Shown piece by piece: positions 1-7,538 of a stretch of 28,198 bases of DNA. The stretch's first letter is position 1; each line of letters opens with the position of its first letter. This stretch comes from DATKGW01 sp035510605. GTDB taxonomy: Bacteria > Patescibacteriota > Saccharimonadia > Saccharimonadales > CAIOMD01. Where the stretch lies: positions 1 to 28,198 of the forward strand of contig DATKGW010000009.1 of NCBI GenBank assembly GCA_035510605.1. The letters run 5' to 3'. Both the position numbers and the translations under genes were made by a program. Below the pieces are notes generated by a model. It was not told the DNA's origin. It did not search any database and saw only the letters and a program-made list of their open reading frames with translations.

Positions 1-77
1 TTCAGTAAGAAGTGTTGATTGTTGAAAACATCGGTTAGGCATATACTGCTCTTATGAAGCGGCGTTGGTTAAGATCC
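1..77 (+). repeat. 77-bp perfect direct repeat, copy 1
   Basis: Bases 1-77 are identical to bases 746-822; they diverge at 78 versus 823. The repeat carries a -10 box (TATACT at 42-47), the ATG at 54 and the first eight codons of the downstream G1 peptidase. In this copy that reading frame stops after ten codons. The left limit is the window edge, so the true repeat may be longer. A length of exactly 77 at a sequence end equals a common de Bruijn k-mer size, so an assembly-graph origin is a serious alternative to a biological duplication. Confidence 0.95.
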
Positions 78-619
78 ATAATTTAAATCTAAATCCGCCA
101 TTTGTATTTGATTCTTGGGCTATACCGCAAATACACCAAATGTATCAAGCAACTGAACAATATCTTGATGAGCAAGGTAAACAATTGGCTCGCCAGGCTA
201 TTGACCGTTATGACTCGATTGATGTTAAGAAATTAGAGCACTGTTTCGTGCATGGGGACATTATAGCTACCAATACCTTAAAGGGCAGTGATGGAAAAAT
301 ATGGATTCTAGACTTTGCCGTGTCAAACGTTTACCCAAAAATTCAAGAACTTGCAGTTATGACTTCAAGTCTATTGGCGGATGGCAGTAATAGCTTATCG
401 CTAAAAGAAAGAGCAAATCGAGTTTTGCAAGCATATCTATCTGCAAATGGCAGAATTGCAGGGTATGACCAAACTGTTCTGTTGGATTATGCAATTGCTG
501 GAGCTGCAATGGAGTTTTTGGGTGGTCACAAGGCAAAACATATAGACAAAGAAGATGTAGAAGAATCCGAACATTGGATAAGTATAGGAAAGCAGGCGTT
601 AGAAGAAGCTCTTGCTTAG
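65..619 (+). pseudogene. 5'-truncated aminoglycoside/choline phosphotransferase (APH) family gene
   Basis: This is the C-terminal half of an APH-fold small-molecule kinase. Visible are the catalytic loop HGDIIATN (residues 63-70, matching HGDxxxxN) and the metal-binding Asp of ILDFAVS about 20 residues later, followed by a helical C-lobe. Family members are usually about 250-350 residues; only about 180 remain, and the N-lobe with the nucleotide-binding lysine is missing. The only start codon available is a TTG at 65 inside the 77-bp repeat, with no Shine-Dalgarno; the frame is closed by a TGA at 23. The repeat brings in the promoter and start of the peptidase gene in another frame, so no fusion protein is made. 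I read it as a gene broken at the repeat junction, or as an assembly chimera. The substrate cannot be told. Confidence 0.7.
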
Positions 620-745
620 ATTAAGTCTGGAGATAGCCCGAATAATTCTACAAGCTCGCTAAGCTTATTATCAAAACTTTCCTCTATTGCAGATGTTTGC
701 AATGTGTCACATATCGTGCACCATTATTATTTCAATTTTAATAAT

Positions 746-822
746 TTCAGTAAGAAGTGTTGATTGTTGAAAACATCGGTTAGGCATATACTGCTCTTAT
801 GAAGCGGCGTTGGTTAAGATCC
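746..822 (+). repeat. 77-bp perfect direct repeat, copy 2
   Basis: Second copy of bases 1-77. Here the sequence is in its natural context: it forms the promoter and the first codons of the intact G1 peptidase gene at 799. This copy is therefore probably the original and the one at the window start the displaced copy. Confidence 0.95.
787..792 (+). promoter_or_regulatory. -10 box TATACT, leaderless start of the G1 peptidase gene
   Basis: The last base of TATACT is 7 nt before the A of the ATG at 799, so the expected transcription start is the start codon itself. No Shine-Dalgarno is present. A TTG-containing sequence at 764-769 is a weak -35 candidate at 17-bp spacing. Confidence 0.55.
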
Positions 823-1611
823 CGCAAACACTATCCAGCTTGGCAATGGGGGGTGTCGATAATATTCATTGTAGTTGTAGTTATGGTGATTGCTTTGGTT
901 GGCGCACATATTGGAACTAAAAATAATACTCCGTCTCCCAATTCCAACACTTATAGTATTAGTACAAGGAAAAACAATAACTGGGCCGGTTATTTAAAGT
1001 ACGGAACCAGCGGTACAGCCAAAGATATGACAAGCGTTAGCGGTGACTGGAACGAGCCCGCGATTACAGCAGATCCTAATTACGAAGGAGCTTCTGAGTG
1101 GATTGGTATAGGCGGATATGGTAATTTTGGTAAAGACCTCATTCAAATCGGGACAGTTCAAGATACCGGGCCTAATCTTGGTGCTTCTGGTGTTCTGCAT
1201 TATGCGTTCTATGAGTGTGCGCCGCAGCTACAGACAAGAATTGCTGCTTTTAGCGTGCAGACGGGGGATCAAATCAAAGCTTCAATCACCCAATCTGCCA
1301 GTGGCTGGATAATGAGTATAACGAATATGACTAACGGTGGCACCTACCAAACTACAGTTAGCTGCAGTCCGGACCAAAGTACGGCCGAATGGATTTTAGA
1401 AGACGTTATACCGCCCGGACAATCTAACGATCATCCAGCGACAATGCCATCCTTTTCGACAGTTACCTTCAAAAATTTAAAGGTTAACAATCTTGCCCCT
1501 GGAAATACCAACCTGATAAAAGCCGAGATTGCAGACGGTTCGAAGGTGTTGATAGCCCCAAGCAGCTTATCAACTGAGGGTGGTAGTTTCTACATAGCCG
1601 GCACAAAATAA
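799..1611 (+). CDS. Membrane-anchored G1 family (eqolisin-like) glutamic peptidase
   Basis: A 270-residue protein with a basic N-terminus, one hydrophobic segment (about residues 17-38) that serves as signal anchor, a short Ser/Asn/Pro-rich linker, then a beta-rich domain typical of peptidase family G1. Family landmarks are NNWAGY (residues 60-65), SEWIGIGG followed by LIQIGT with candidate catalytic Gln116, and STAEWILEDVIPP, with the catalytic Glu being E197 or E201. G1 peptidases use a Gln/Glu dyad and work at acid pH; the best-studied ones are fungal secreted enzymes, with bacterial members also known. Topology predicts the catalytic domain outside the cell, where it could digest host or environmental protein. 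The start is set by the -10 box 7 nt upstream. A terminator follows at 1739. Function as an active peptidase is inferred from motifs only. Confidence 0.8.
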   Translation: MKRRWLRSRKHYPAWQWGVSIIFIVVVVMVIALVGAHIGTKNNTPSPNSNTYSISTRKNNNWAGYLKYGTSGTAKDMTSVSGDWNEPAITADPNYEGASEWIGIGGYGNFGKDLIQIGTVQDTGPNLGASGVLHYAFYECAPQLQTRIAAFSVQTGDQIKASITQSASGWIMSITNMTNGGTYQTTVSCSPDQSTAEWILEDVIPPGQSNDHPATMPSFSTVTFKNLKVNNLAPGNTNLIKAEIADGSKVLIAPSSLSTEGGSFYIAGTK

Positions 1612-1660
1612 CTCCACCTCTCACTTACATCGCAGATACTCCAGATATGGTACTTCCAAA

Positions 1661-1724
1661 ATTTTTCTCCAACGTACAATCTCATCTCTGATCGAGTGTA
1701 AACTTTTTCGTACCTGCTGCACCA
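1661..1724 (+). repeat. 64-nt CCA-ending repeat, copy L1
   Basis: Matches 2272-2335 at 51 of 64 positions without gaps, ending in GCACCA in both. It looks like the 3' end of a tRNA-like or other CCA-terminated RNA, but it has no T-loop TTCGA at the proper distance and no matching 5' half, so it is not a tRNA gene. The two copies bracket the small gene at 1828. The sequence that follows (CATAAGC, hairpin, GCTTATGCTTGC) is the same module found after the tRNA-Gln-derived repeats at 24257 and 25166. Confidence 0.8.
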
Positions 1725-1726
1725 AA

Positions 1727-1775
1727 CATAAGCGTTATAACCTCTGTTAACTCAGAGGTTTTTTGATTGCTTATG
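1727..1775 (+). terminator. Nested hairpin with terminator, cassette-type module
   Basis: The inner stem AACCTCTG/CAGAGGTT (1739-1746 with 1753-1760) is followed by a T run (1761-1764), a good intrinsic terminator for the peptidase gene. An outer inverted repeat CATAAGC (1727-1733) / GCTTATG (1769-1775) encloses it and runs into GCTTATGCTTGC. The same outer stem recurs near 24278-24325. Confidence 0.75.
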
Positions 1776-1827
1776 CTTGCAATATTTATGTTGATAAGTC
1801 AATCTATAATAAATTAAAGGGGAAACT

Positions 1828-2214
1828 ATGTCAGAGAAAGCACTAATTGGTAATGAACAACAACCAGAATATGAAGTTCTTAAACCTGAAGGTAAGGATG
1901 GTGTACAAAAGTTAGAAAAACCAGATAGTTTTATTGGTATGGAAGAGGAATTTGTGTTTCATAGAGATAATCTTGACTTCCAATATGTATTTCCCATCGG
2001 ACAAGTGGCTTGGACTAAGGATAGTCTCCTAGATGCAATTACCAATGGAAAAGTAGATTGTTTCACAGTAGAGCCGCCGCTTTATTTACTTACACCCGAA
2101 TCTGGGAACAATATTAGGTTAGGTCATTCCGCTTACTACTTTGATGATCGTGAATTTGGTGAAAGAATCGCGAATATTGTCTTAGCTGGATTCAATAGAC
2201 ATCCAAGGCCATAA
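1828..2214 (+). CDS. Hypothetical small acidic protein in a repeat-bounded cassette
   Basis: 128 residues, not recognised. The first 35 residues are hydrophilic and rich in Glu, Lys and Pro, and probably flexible. The rest has alternating hydrophobic and aromatic residues (FQYVFPIGQVAW, PPLYLLTP, HSAYYFDD) that suggest a small folded beta-containing domain. There is no signal peptide or membrane segment. Expression signals are conventional: TATAAT at 1805-1810, AAAGGGGAA about 8 nt before the ATG. The gene is bracketed by the two 64-nt CCA-ending repeats, which suggests that it arrived as one unit. No function is proposed. Confidence 0.7.
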   Translation: MSEKALIGNEQQPEYEVLKPEGKDGVQKLEKPDSFIGMEEEFVFHRDNLDFQYVFPIGQVAWTKDSLLDAITNGKVDCFTVEPPLYLLTPESGNNIRLGHSAYYFDDREFGERIANIVLAGFNRHPRP

Positions 2215-2271
2215 TAATCAATGTCTCTCTCCTATTTAGCCAATAAAGACGCTTGATAGGGAACGTTCAAT

Positions 2272-2335
2272 ATTTTTCTACAGCGAGTTATCTCATCTCT
2301 TATCAGGTGGAAACTTTTTTCTACCTGGTGCACCA
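2272..2335 (+). repeat. 64-nt CCA-ending repeat, copy L2
   Basis: Ungapped partner of 1661-1724 (51/64 identical). It is followed by CTC-loop-GAGGTCTTTG (2342-2364), which resembles the terminator-like element after the repeats at 24257 and 25166 (shared ATAATTGAGGTC with the latter). It ends about 70 nt before tRNA-Cys. Confidence 0.8.
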
Positions 2336-2388
2336 GAAGGTCTCGAAATAATTGAGGTCTTTGTTTATATATAACGGCATGCATAGGT

Positions 2389-2394
2389 TATAAT
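2389..2394 (+). promoter_or_regulatory. -10 box of tRNA-Cys
   Basis: A consensus TATAAT whose predicted start lies about 6 nt before the tRNA 5' end. No convincing -35 at 17 bp. Confidence 0.5.
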
Positions 2395-2406
2395 TACAGA
2401 CGTGAC

Positions 2407-2480
2407 GGCACGTTGGCCGAGGAGTTAGGCAGAGGTCTGCAAAACCTTTCACACCGGTGCGACTCCGGTACGTGCCTCCA
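2407..2480 (+). tRNA. tRNA-Cys (anticodon GCA)
   Basis: Acceptor stem GGCACGT/ACGTGCC, discriminator T and encoded CCA. Anticodon loop CTGCAAA gives GCA. T arm is CCGGTGCGACTCCGG, with GTGCGACT in place of the usual GTTCGANT, a small T-loop deviation. Length 74 nt. Confidence 0.9.
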
Positions 2481-2514
2481 GAACTTTAACAAATGGTAGT
2501 CGTAAGTATTATGC

Positions 2515-2520
2515 TATAAT
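2515..2520 (+). promoter_or_regulatory. Extended -10 (TGCTATAAT), leaderless start of the HNH gene
   Basis: TGn-TATAAT extended -10 whose last base is exactly 7 nt before the ATG at 2527. Transcription is predicted to begin at the start codon; no Shine-Dalgarno exists. Confidence 0.65.
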
Positions 2521-2526
2521 CCGTGT

Positions 2527-3000
2527 ATGCCACAAAATTGTAGGTGGACAGATGACGAATTGTACATCGCCGTAAAAAAGAGCAGAAGTTACAGACAAGT
2601 TATATTTGAGCTGAAGCTCATACCCGCTGGTGGCAATTACAATCACATTATGCGAAGGGTAAGAGAGCTTCGACTGGATACAACTCATTTCCGAGGCAAA
2701 GGTTGGAATAAGGGGTGGACGTTTGATCCGCGTAAGCCAAAAACACCGATTAGCAAATGGTTGGTTAAGGGGAGTACAGTTCAGAGTAATACTCTAAAAA
2801 GGCGGTTGCTACAGGAAAGTATTAAACTCCCGGTTTGCGAATTATGTGGATGGTCAGAAAAATCAGCGGATGGTAGAATTCCTATTGAACTCGATCATGT
2901 AAACGGACAAAAGACCGATAATAGAGTTGAAAATTTAAGGATACTATGTCCCAATTGTCATAGCTTACAGCCTACTCATCGTGGAAAAATAAAAAAGTAA
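2527..3000 (+). CDS. HNH endonuclease, zinc-ribbon type
   Basis: 157 residues. The C-terminal half is an HNH nuclease: a CELCGW knuckle (Cys at about 100 and 103), then IELDHVNGQKTDNRVENLRILCPNCHSLQPTHRGK, containing the catalytic DH, the central Asn and a second Cys pair that completes the zinc site. The N-terminal half (CRWTDDELYIAVKKSRSYRQVI and following) looks like a small helix-turn-helix DNA-binding unit followed by a Gly/Trp-rich linker. This layout is typical of free-standing HNH enzymes in phages and mobile elements. The gene is a single unit between tRNA-Cys and tRNA-Leu, 46 nt after one and 5 nt before the other, and has its own leaderless promoter. It may be a homing-type or phage-derived nuclease resident in a tRNA cluster; the DNA target is unknown. 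Confidence 0.85.
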   Translation: MPQNCRWTDDELYIAVKKSRSYRQVIFELKLIPAGGNYNHIMRRVRELRLDTTHFRGKGWNKGWTFDPRKPKTPISKWLVKGSTVQSNTLKRRLLQESIKLPVCELCGWSEKSADGRIPIELDHVNGQKTDNRVENLRILCPNCHSLQPTHRGKIKK

Positions 3001-3005
3001 GATAT

Positions 3006-3092
3006 GCGCGGGTGTTGTAATTGGTAGCCAAGACAGACTTAAAATCTGTTGCTCGTAAGAGCGTGTGGGTTCGATTCCCACCCCGCGCACCA
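3006..3092 (+). tRNA. tRNA-Leu (anticodon UAA)
   Basis: Acceptor GCGCGGG/CCCGCGC with discriminator A and encoded CCA. Anticodon stem-loop ACAGA-CTTAAAA-TCTGT gives TAA. A long variable arm (GCTC-GTAA-GAGC) confirms class II. The T arm has GGGTTCGATTCCC. Length 87 nt. Confidence 0.93.
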
Positions 3093-3116
3093 TTTAATAG
3101 GATTTAGACGACCATA

Positions 3117-3146
3117 AAAATCCCCTAATTTCAAGGGGATTTTTTG
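3117..3146 (+). terminator. Intrinsic terminator after tRNA-Leu
   Basis: Stem ATCCCCT/AGGGGAT with a 7-nt loop and a run of seven T, preceded by an A run. Ends the HNH/tRNA-Leu transcript. Confidence 0.85.
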
Positions 3147-3159
3147 ATTAAAAACAATG

Positions 3160-3165
3160 TATACT
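3160..3165 (+). promoter_or_regulatory. -10 box of the lemA operon
   Basis: TATACT about 27 nt before the lemA ATG, giving a leader of about 20 nt that contains AAAGGAG. The -35 is not recognisable. Confidence 0.45.
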
Positions 3166-3191
3166 ATTAGGGTAAACTAAAGGAGTAAATT

Positions 3192-3755
3192 ATGGTTGTT
3201 GTATGGATAATAGTGGCAATTATCGTGCTTATAGCGCTCTACGTAATTGTTGCTTATAACGGCCTTGTCCGCTTAAAGGTAAGGGTAGATGAAGCTTGGA
3301 GCGATATCACCGTCCAGCTAAAGAGGCGCTATGATCTAATACCCAACCTTGTAAATGCGGTTAAGGGTTATGCCGCGCACGAAAAAGGCGTATTCGAAAA
3401 GGTCACAGAGGCTCGCGCCAACGCCTTGAATGCCCAGGGTCCGGCCGAGGCTGCCAAAGCTGAAGATGCTCTTAGCGGTACACTAAAAAGTTTGTTTGCA
3501 GTCGCCGAAGCTTATCCGGATTTAAAAGCTAGCCAAAATTTTCAACAGCTTCAGGCAGAATTAATCGATACAGAAGATAAAATCCAAGCTTCTCGCCGTT
3601 TTTATAACGGTTCGGCCAGGGATTTAAACATCAAAATGCAAGTTTTCCCGAACAGTCTTTTCGCTAAGATGCTCGGCTTTAAACAACGGGAGTTCTTTGA
3701 TGTCGATCAATCTCAAGCTGCCGATGTACAAAACCCGGTTGATGTAAAGTTCTAA
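3192..3755 (+). CDS. lemA: LemA family membrane protein
   Basis: 187 residues with one N-terminal membrane helix (residues 2-22) and a helical coiled-coil body characteristic of LemA: YNGLVRLKVRVDEAWSDITVQLKRRYDLIPNLV, then KGYAAHEKGVFEKVTEAR, and SRRFYNGSARDLN near the end. Topology is expected as short N-terminal tail, membrane helix, and a helical domain outside. LemA is often encoded next to the HtpX protease in many bacteria, and that is so here (9-nt gap). Its biochemical role is unsettled. Start ATG follows AAAGGAG at good spacing. First gene of a probable lemA-htpX-unknown-ligA operon. Confidence 0.93.
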   Translation: MVVVWIIVAIIVLIALYVIVAYNGLVRLKVRVDEAWSDITVQLKRRYDLIPNLVNAVKGYAAHEKGVFEKVTEARANALNAQGPAEAAKAEDALSGTLKSLFAVAEAYPDLKASQNFQQLQAELIDTEDKIQASRRFYNGSARDLNIKMQVFPNSLFAKMLGFKQREFFDVDQSQAADVQNPVDVKF

Positions 3756-3764
3756 TTTTATTCT

Positions 3765-4655
3765 ATGTATTCAGACATAGCCGCCAATAAGCGTAAGACA
3801 GTTTACCTGATATTCGGCTTCTTTGTTTTAATTGGAGTCATTGCTTATGGTATAGGATGGTATTTTCATACTTTTTCCATAACGCTGATTGCAGTAATCT
3901 TTGCAATCGCTTACGCTTTTTGGAGTTATTACGCCTCAGATAAACTGGCACTATCCGTTAATAATGCCACTCAGATAGAAAAGGCTGATAATCCAAGATT
4001 GTGGCGAACTGTCGAAAATCTTTCAATCGCCACCGGCATGCCAATGCCACGGGTTTATATTATCGATGACCCATCGCCCAACGCTTTTGCTACCGGTCGT
4101 GACCCGAAACATGCAGCCGTGGCAGCTACAACAGGATTACTGGATATGATGAACGACAATGAGCTAGAGGGAGTCTTGGCTCACGAACTTGGGCATATTA
4201 AAAACTATGATATTCGAGTAGCGATGGTGGTGTTTGGATTGGTCGCGATCGTCGCCTTAATGAGTGATTTTGTACTCAGGTGGATGTTCTGGGGCGGCAT
4301 GAGAAACAACAATCGAGAAAGTAATGACAACAACCAACTGTTTTTAATACTCGGAATTGTCGCCTTAATCTTGGCGCCGATTATTGCCACCATAATCCAG
4401 TTAGCCGTGTCTCGTCGTCGTGAATATCTGGCAGATGCCACCGGTGCCCTAACTACACGCTACCCGGAAGGCTTGGCTAGTGCCCTGGAAAAAATAGAAC
4501 AGAGCGGCTCGGTTATGCAAAAACAAAATCCTTCGACGGCTCATTTATTTTTTGCCAATCCGCTCAAGAGCCATTCTTTTTCTAGTTTATTTAGTACTCA
4601 TCCACCGATCGAAGACCGCATAAAGGCACTCAGGGCTATGGAAACTAAAGCTTAA
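3765..4655 (+). CDS. htpX: HtpX family membrane metalloprotease (M48)
   Basis: 296 residues. Two membrane helices near the N-terminus (about 13-33 and 37-55) are followed by the M48 domain: zinc motif HELGH at residues 140-144, a further hydrophobic hairpin (about 155-215), and the third zinc ligand in RRREYLADA (Glu at about 220). The C-terminal STHPPIEDRIKAL is a family signature. HtpX degrades misfolded membrane proteins with the active site facing the cytoplasm. It lies 9 nt after lemA, without a strong Shine-Dalgarno, so translation may be coupled. Confidence 0.95.
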   Translation: MYSDIAANKRKTVYLIFGFFVLIGVIAYGIGWYFHTFSITLIAVIFAIAYAFWSYYASDKLALSVNNATQIEKADNPRLWRTVENLSIATGMPMPRVYIIDDPSPNAFATGRDPKHAAVAATTGLLDMMNDNELEGVLAHELGHIKNYDIRVAMVVFGLVAIVALMSDFVLRWMFWGGMRNNNRESNDNNQLFLILGIVALILAPIIATIIQLAVSRRREYLADATGALTTRYPEGLASALEKIEQSGSVMQKQNPSTAHLFFANPLKSHSFSSLFSTHPPIEDRIKALRAMETKA

Positions 4656-4663
4656 GGTAAAAG

Positions 4664-5521
4664 ATGGCAAAAAAGAAAGTTAAAGCTAGTAAAATAGAAA
4701 TAAAGAAACTCCCAAACGTCTGGGAGTTAATTAAAAAGACCTGGTTTGAAGGTACCACTTTTTGGCGCCCGCTAACAGGTTTGCTTATCATTTATGCACT
4801 TTTGTATTTCGTTTTAGTGATGGGCTTAAGTTTTTCTTCTTATTTGCAGAATCCTTTGTCTACCAGCACCGGTGGATTGTCAAAAACTCTTAGCACCATA
4901 TTCGCGGTTATTAACACCAACTCTCTGACAGACGGCACACAGTCGGATGCCACTGTTTTAATACAATTTTTATTATTTTTGATTGCCAGTCTGGCGTTTA
5001 TCTGGACACTGCGTAAATTGCAGGCTCTAAAAAAGATTAAACTGCGCGATGCCTATTACCAGGGCACTTCAACTTTGATCCCGGTCATTTTGGTGAGTAT
5101 GGTTTTGATCCTTACGGTTTTACCGGCAATCGCCGGCAGTGCCATCTTGGCCACTGCTTTGCAAAGTGGAGCTTCCGGCATAGAGACATTAATTGTCAGT
5201 TTAATTTCCGGCCTTTTGTTATTACTGTCATTAGTATTATTTGTAATGTTATGGCCAGCTTTTTATATTGTATCTTTGCCCCAAACCAGGCCGATGCAAG
5301 CAATCAGAGCCGCCGCCAAAGTAACCAAAAAGCACCGCTTTGCCATTCTTAGGAAAATGATTATGCTGGCAATACTTAGTTTTGTATTATTATTTATTAT
5401 TCTTTTACCGATTGCCCTTGCAGTATCTGTAATTGTGCCGGAGGTGGCTTTTGTTTTGCTGTTTATTGTTTTTGGTTTTTGCCATGTATATTTATATACG
5501 CTTTACAGGAGTTTATTGTGA
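4664..5521 (+). CDS. Multi-pass membrane protein, glycerophosphoryl-diester-type helix bundle of unknown function
   Basis: 285 residues; I do not recognise the family with certainty. A basic cytoplasmic N-terminus (many Lys) is followed by about six membrane segments: about 40-62, 98-118, 140-165, 175-200, 235-258 and 260-280. The pattern, with a basic segment RPMQAIRAAAKVTKKHRFAILRK before the last helices, is reminiscent of DUF975 or YesL-like bundles; this is a weak resemblance. No catalytic motif is visible. It starts 8 nt after htpX with AAGG before the ATG, and its stop overlaps the ligA GTG (GTGA), so it is translated as part of the operon. Confidence 0.8.
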   Translation: MAKKKVKASKIEIKKLPNVWELIKKTWFEGTTFWRPLTGLLIIYALLYFVLVMGLSFSSYLQNPLSTSTGGLSKTLSTIFAVINTNSLTDGTQSDATVLIQFLLFLIASLAFIWTLRKLQALKKIKLRDAYYQGTSTLIPVILVSMVLILTVLPAIAGSAILATALQSGASGIETLIVSLISGLLLLLSLVLFVMLWPAFYIVSLPQTRPMQAIRAAAKVTKKHRFAILRKMIMLAILSFVLLFIILLPIALAVSVIVPEVAFVLLFIVFGFCHVYLYTLYRSLL

Positions 5522-7521
5522 GCGACGTTTCTGATAGAGTAGCGGCCCTGCGCGAACAGTTAAATCAGTACTCCTACGAATACCATGTGCTTGATAAACC
5601 AAGCGTTTCGGATGGCGTGTATGATAATTTGTTCGGCGAACTTAAAAAGCTGGAGGCCAAGCATCCGGAACTAATAACGCAAGATTCGCCAACCCAGCGA
5701 GTGGGCAACCAACTATTAGAGGGCTTTGCAAAAATCGAGCATAGCCGGCGGATGTTAAGTCTTAACGACGTTTTTGAAAAATCAGAAGTCGGCGCATGGA
5801 TGGAGCGCATTGCCAAACTTGACTCGACTGTAAAGTCGGCAGAGTTTTGGGCTGATATAAAGATGGATGGTTTGGCTTGCGCGCTTGTTTATCAAGACGG
5901 TTCGCTTAGTCGAGCCATAACCCGCGGCGATGGTTTTATCGGCGAGGATGTAACGTCTAATGTCCGTACCATTGCCAGCGTGCCGCTACGATTAATGGGC
6001 AAGACTACTTTTAGTAAAGGCCGAACAGAAGTCCGCGGCGAAATCGTGATGTATAAAAAAGATTTTGAAAAATTGAATGCAGATATTGGCACAAAAGGCG
6101 ACAAAGCTTATGCCAACCCACGCAATTTGGCGGCCGGTACCATTCGCCAACTTGATCCTAAAATTGTAGCTTCCCGCAAACTATATTTTAGAGCTTATGA
6201 TTTGCTCCGCGACAATCCTGCCGAAGTTCCAACCCAGGAATTTGCATACAACAATCTTCACAAACTTGGAGTGCTGGTTAATCAGCAAGCCAAAGTTGTA
6301 CGTACAATAAAAGAAATTACTGATTTCATAGAAACCTGGCGCGAAAAACGGCATGAACTACCGTTTAATACCGATGGCCTGGTAATAAAAATTAATGACC
6401 GCGCATTATACGAGCATTTAGGTGTAGTGGGTAAAAATCCCCGCGCGGCAATTGCCTTTAAATACCCGCCCGAACAAGCAACCACCAAACTCAAGGATAT
6501 ATTCGTCAGTATCGGACGCACTGGTTCGGCCACGCCCGTAGCGGTACTGGAGCCGGTAGTAATTGCCGGCAGTACCGTGCAAATGGCAACGCTGCATAAT
6601 GCCGATGAAGTTAAACGCAAGGGCGTATTAATCGGCGACACGATTGTGGTGCATAAAGCTGGTGACATAATCCCAGAAGTTGTCGAACCGATTGTTAATT
6701 TACGGGATGGCACTGAGCGCGAATTTGTTATGCCCACATATTGCCCGGAATGCGAGACTAAGCTTGTCAAACCGGCTGACGAGGTAGTCTGGCGTTGCCC
6801 TAACTTGGCTTGCCCGGCTCGCAATTCTAAACATATTCAGCATTTTGCCAGCCAGGCGGCCATGGATATCGAAGGTTTAGGCGAAAAAAATGTCGATGTT
6901 CTGCTAAAAAATAAACTTATTAATGATGCTGCCGATATTTACACGGTCAAAAAAGATCAGTTATTAATGCTGGAGCGCTTTGCAGATTTAAGCGCTCAAA
7001 ACTTGGTTACTTCGATTGCCGAGAAGAAGAATCCGATGTTATCTAGATTTATTTTTGCTCTCGGTATTCGCCATGTTGGAGTTCAAACTGCCATAGATTT
7101 AGCGGTGACGTTCAAATCACTTGATAATTTGGTAAAAGCAACCGTAGAAGAACTATCGCAAATTGAGGGTGTCGGCGAAATTGTGGCAGAGTCTATCGTA
7201 GCCTGGTTTGCTGACGCAGATAACAAAAAACTCCTAGAAAAATTTGCTAAATATGGAGTTAATTCGCAGAAGTTAAAATCTACCGGTGGCCCGTTAAATG
7301 GTAAAAGTTTTGTCATAACCGGTTCCTTAAGCGGCATGAGCCGCGAAGAAGCGGCAGATAAAATCAGGAATTTAGGTGGCACTTTTCAATCATCAGTTGG
7401 TAAAGGGACAACCTATTTGGTTGTTGGTGAAAACGTTGGAGCCAGTAAACTCGTAAAAGCCGAGCAGCTAGGCGTAAAACAGATTGACGAACAAGCCTTG
7501 CTTGACATTTTAAAGCAATAG
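5518..7521 (+). CDS. ligA: NAD-dependent DNA ligase LigA
   Basis: 667 residues, the normal length. Domains in order: Ia (residues 1-60, with YEYHVLDKPSVSDGVYD for NMN binding), adenylation domain with the nucleotidyl lysine in DIKMDG (Lys115, the same position as in E. coli), OB fold (about 310-395), Cys4 zinc finger (CPEC then CPNLAC at about 401-425), helix-hairpin-helix repeats (about 450-580, with IEGLGEKN and IEGVGEIVAES) and a C-terminal BRCT domain (from about 590, GKSFVITGSLSGMSREEA). It seals nicks with NAD in replication and repair. I chose GTG at 5518: AGGAG lies 7 nt upstream and it overlaps the previous stop as GTGA. An ATG at 5479 would add 13 residues within the upstream gene and lacks a Shine-Dalgarno. 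Last gene of the operon. Confidence 0.97.
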   Translation: MSDVSDRVAALREQLNQYSYEYHVLDKPSVSDGVYDNLFGELKKLEAKHPELITQDSPTQRVGNQLLEGFAKIEHSRRMLSLNDVFEKSEVGAWMERIAKLDSTVKSAEFWADIKMDGLACALVYQDGSLSRAITRGDGFIGEDVTSNVRTIASVPLRLMGKTTFSKGRTEVRGEIVMYKKDFEKLNADIGTKGDKAYANPRNLAAGTIRQLDPKIVASRKLYFRAYDLLRDNPAEVPTQEFAYNNLHKLGVLVNQQAKVVRTIKEITDFIETWREKRHELPFNTDGLVIKINDRALYEHLGVVGKNPRAAIAFKYPPEQATTKLKDIFVSIGRTGSATPVAVLEPVVIAGSTVQMATLHNADEVKRKGVLIGDTIVVHKAGDIIPEVVEPIVNLRDGTEREFVMPTYCPECETKLVKPADEVVWRCPNLACPARNSKHIQHFASQAAMDIEGLGEKNVDVLLKNKLINDAADIYTVKKDQLLMLERFADLSAQNLVTSIAEKKNPMLSRFIFALGIRHVGVQTAIDLAVTFKSLDNLVKATVEELSQIEGVGEIVAESIVAWFADADNKKLLEKFAKYGVNSQKLKSTGGPLNGKSFVITGSLSGMSREEAADKIRNLGGTFQSSVGKGTTYLVVGENVGASKLVKAEQLGVKQIDEQALLDILKQ

Positions 7522-7538
7522 CGTTATAAAAGGTGTGT

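Noticed and set aside
616..720. Minus-strand frame ending in ELVELFGLSPDLI
   Set aside because: It reads like a protein C-terminus but has no good start codon and an in-frame stop about 35 codons upstream; at most a gene remnant.
1661..1724. A tRNA gene ending in GCACCA
   Set aside because: No T-loop at the required distance, no anticodon arm and no 5' acceptor strand; the same holds for 2272-2335.
5479..5517. Upstream ATG for ligA adding 13 residues
   Set aside because: It lies inside the preceding gene without a Shine-Dalgarno, while GTG 5518 has AGGAG at ideal spacing and gives the normal LigA N-terminus.
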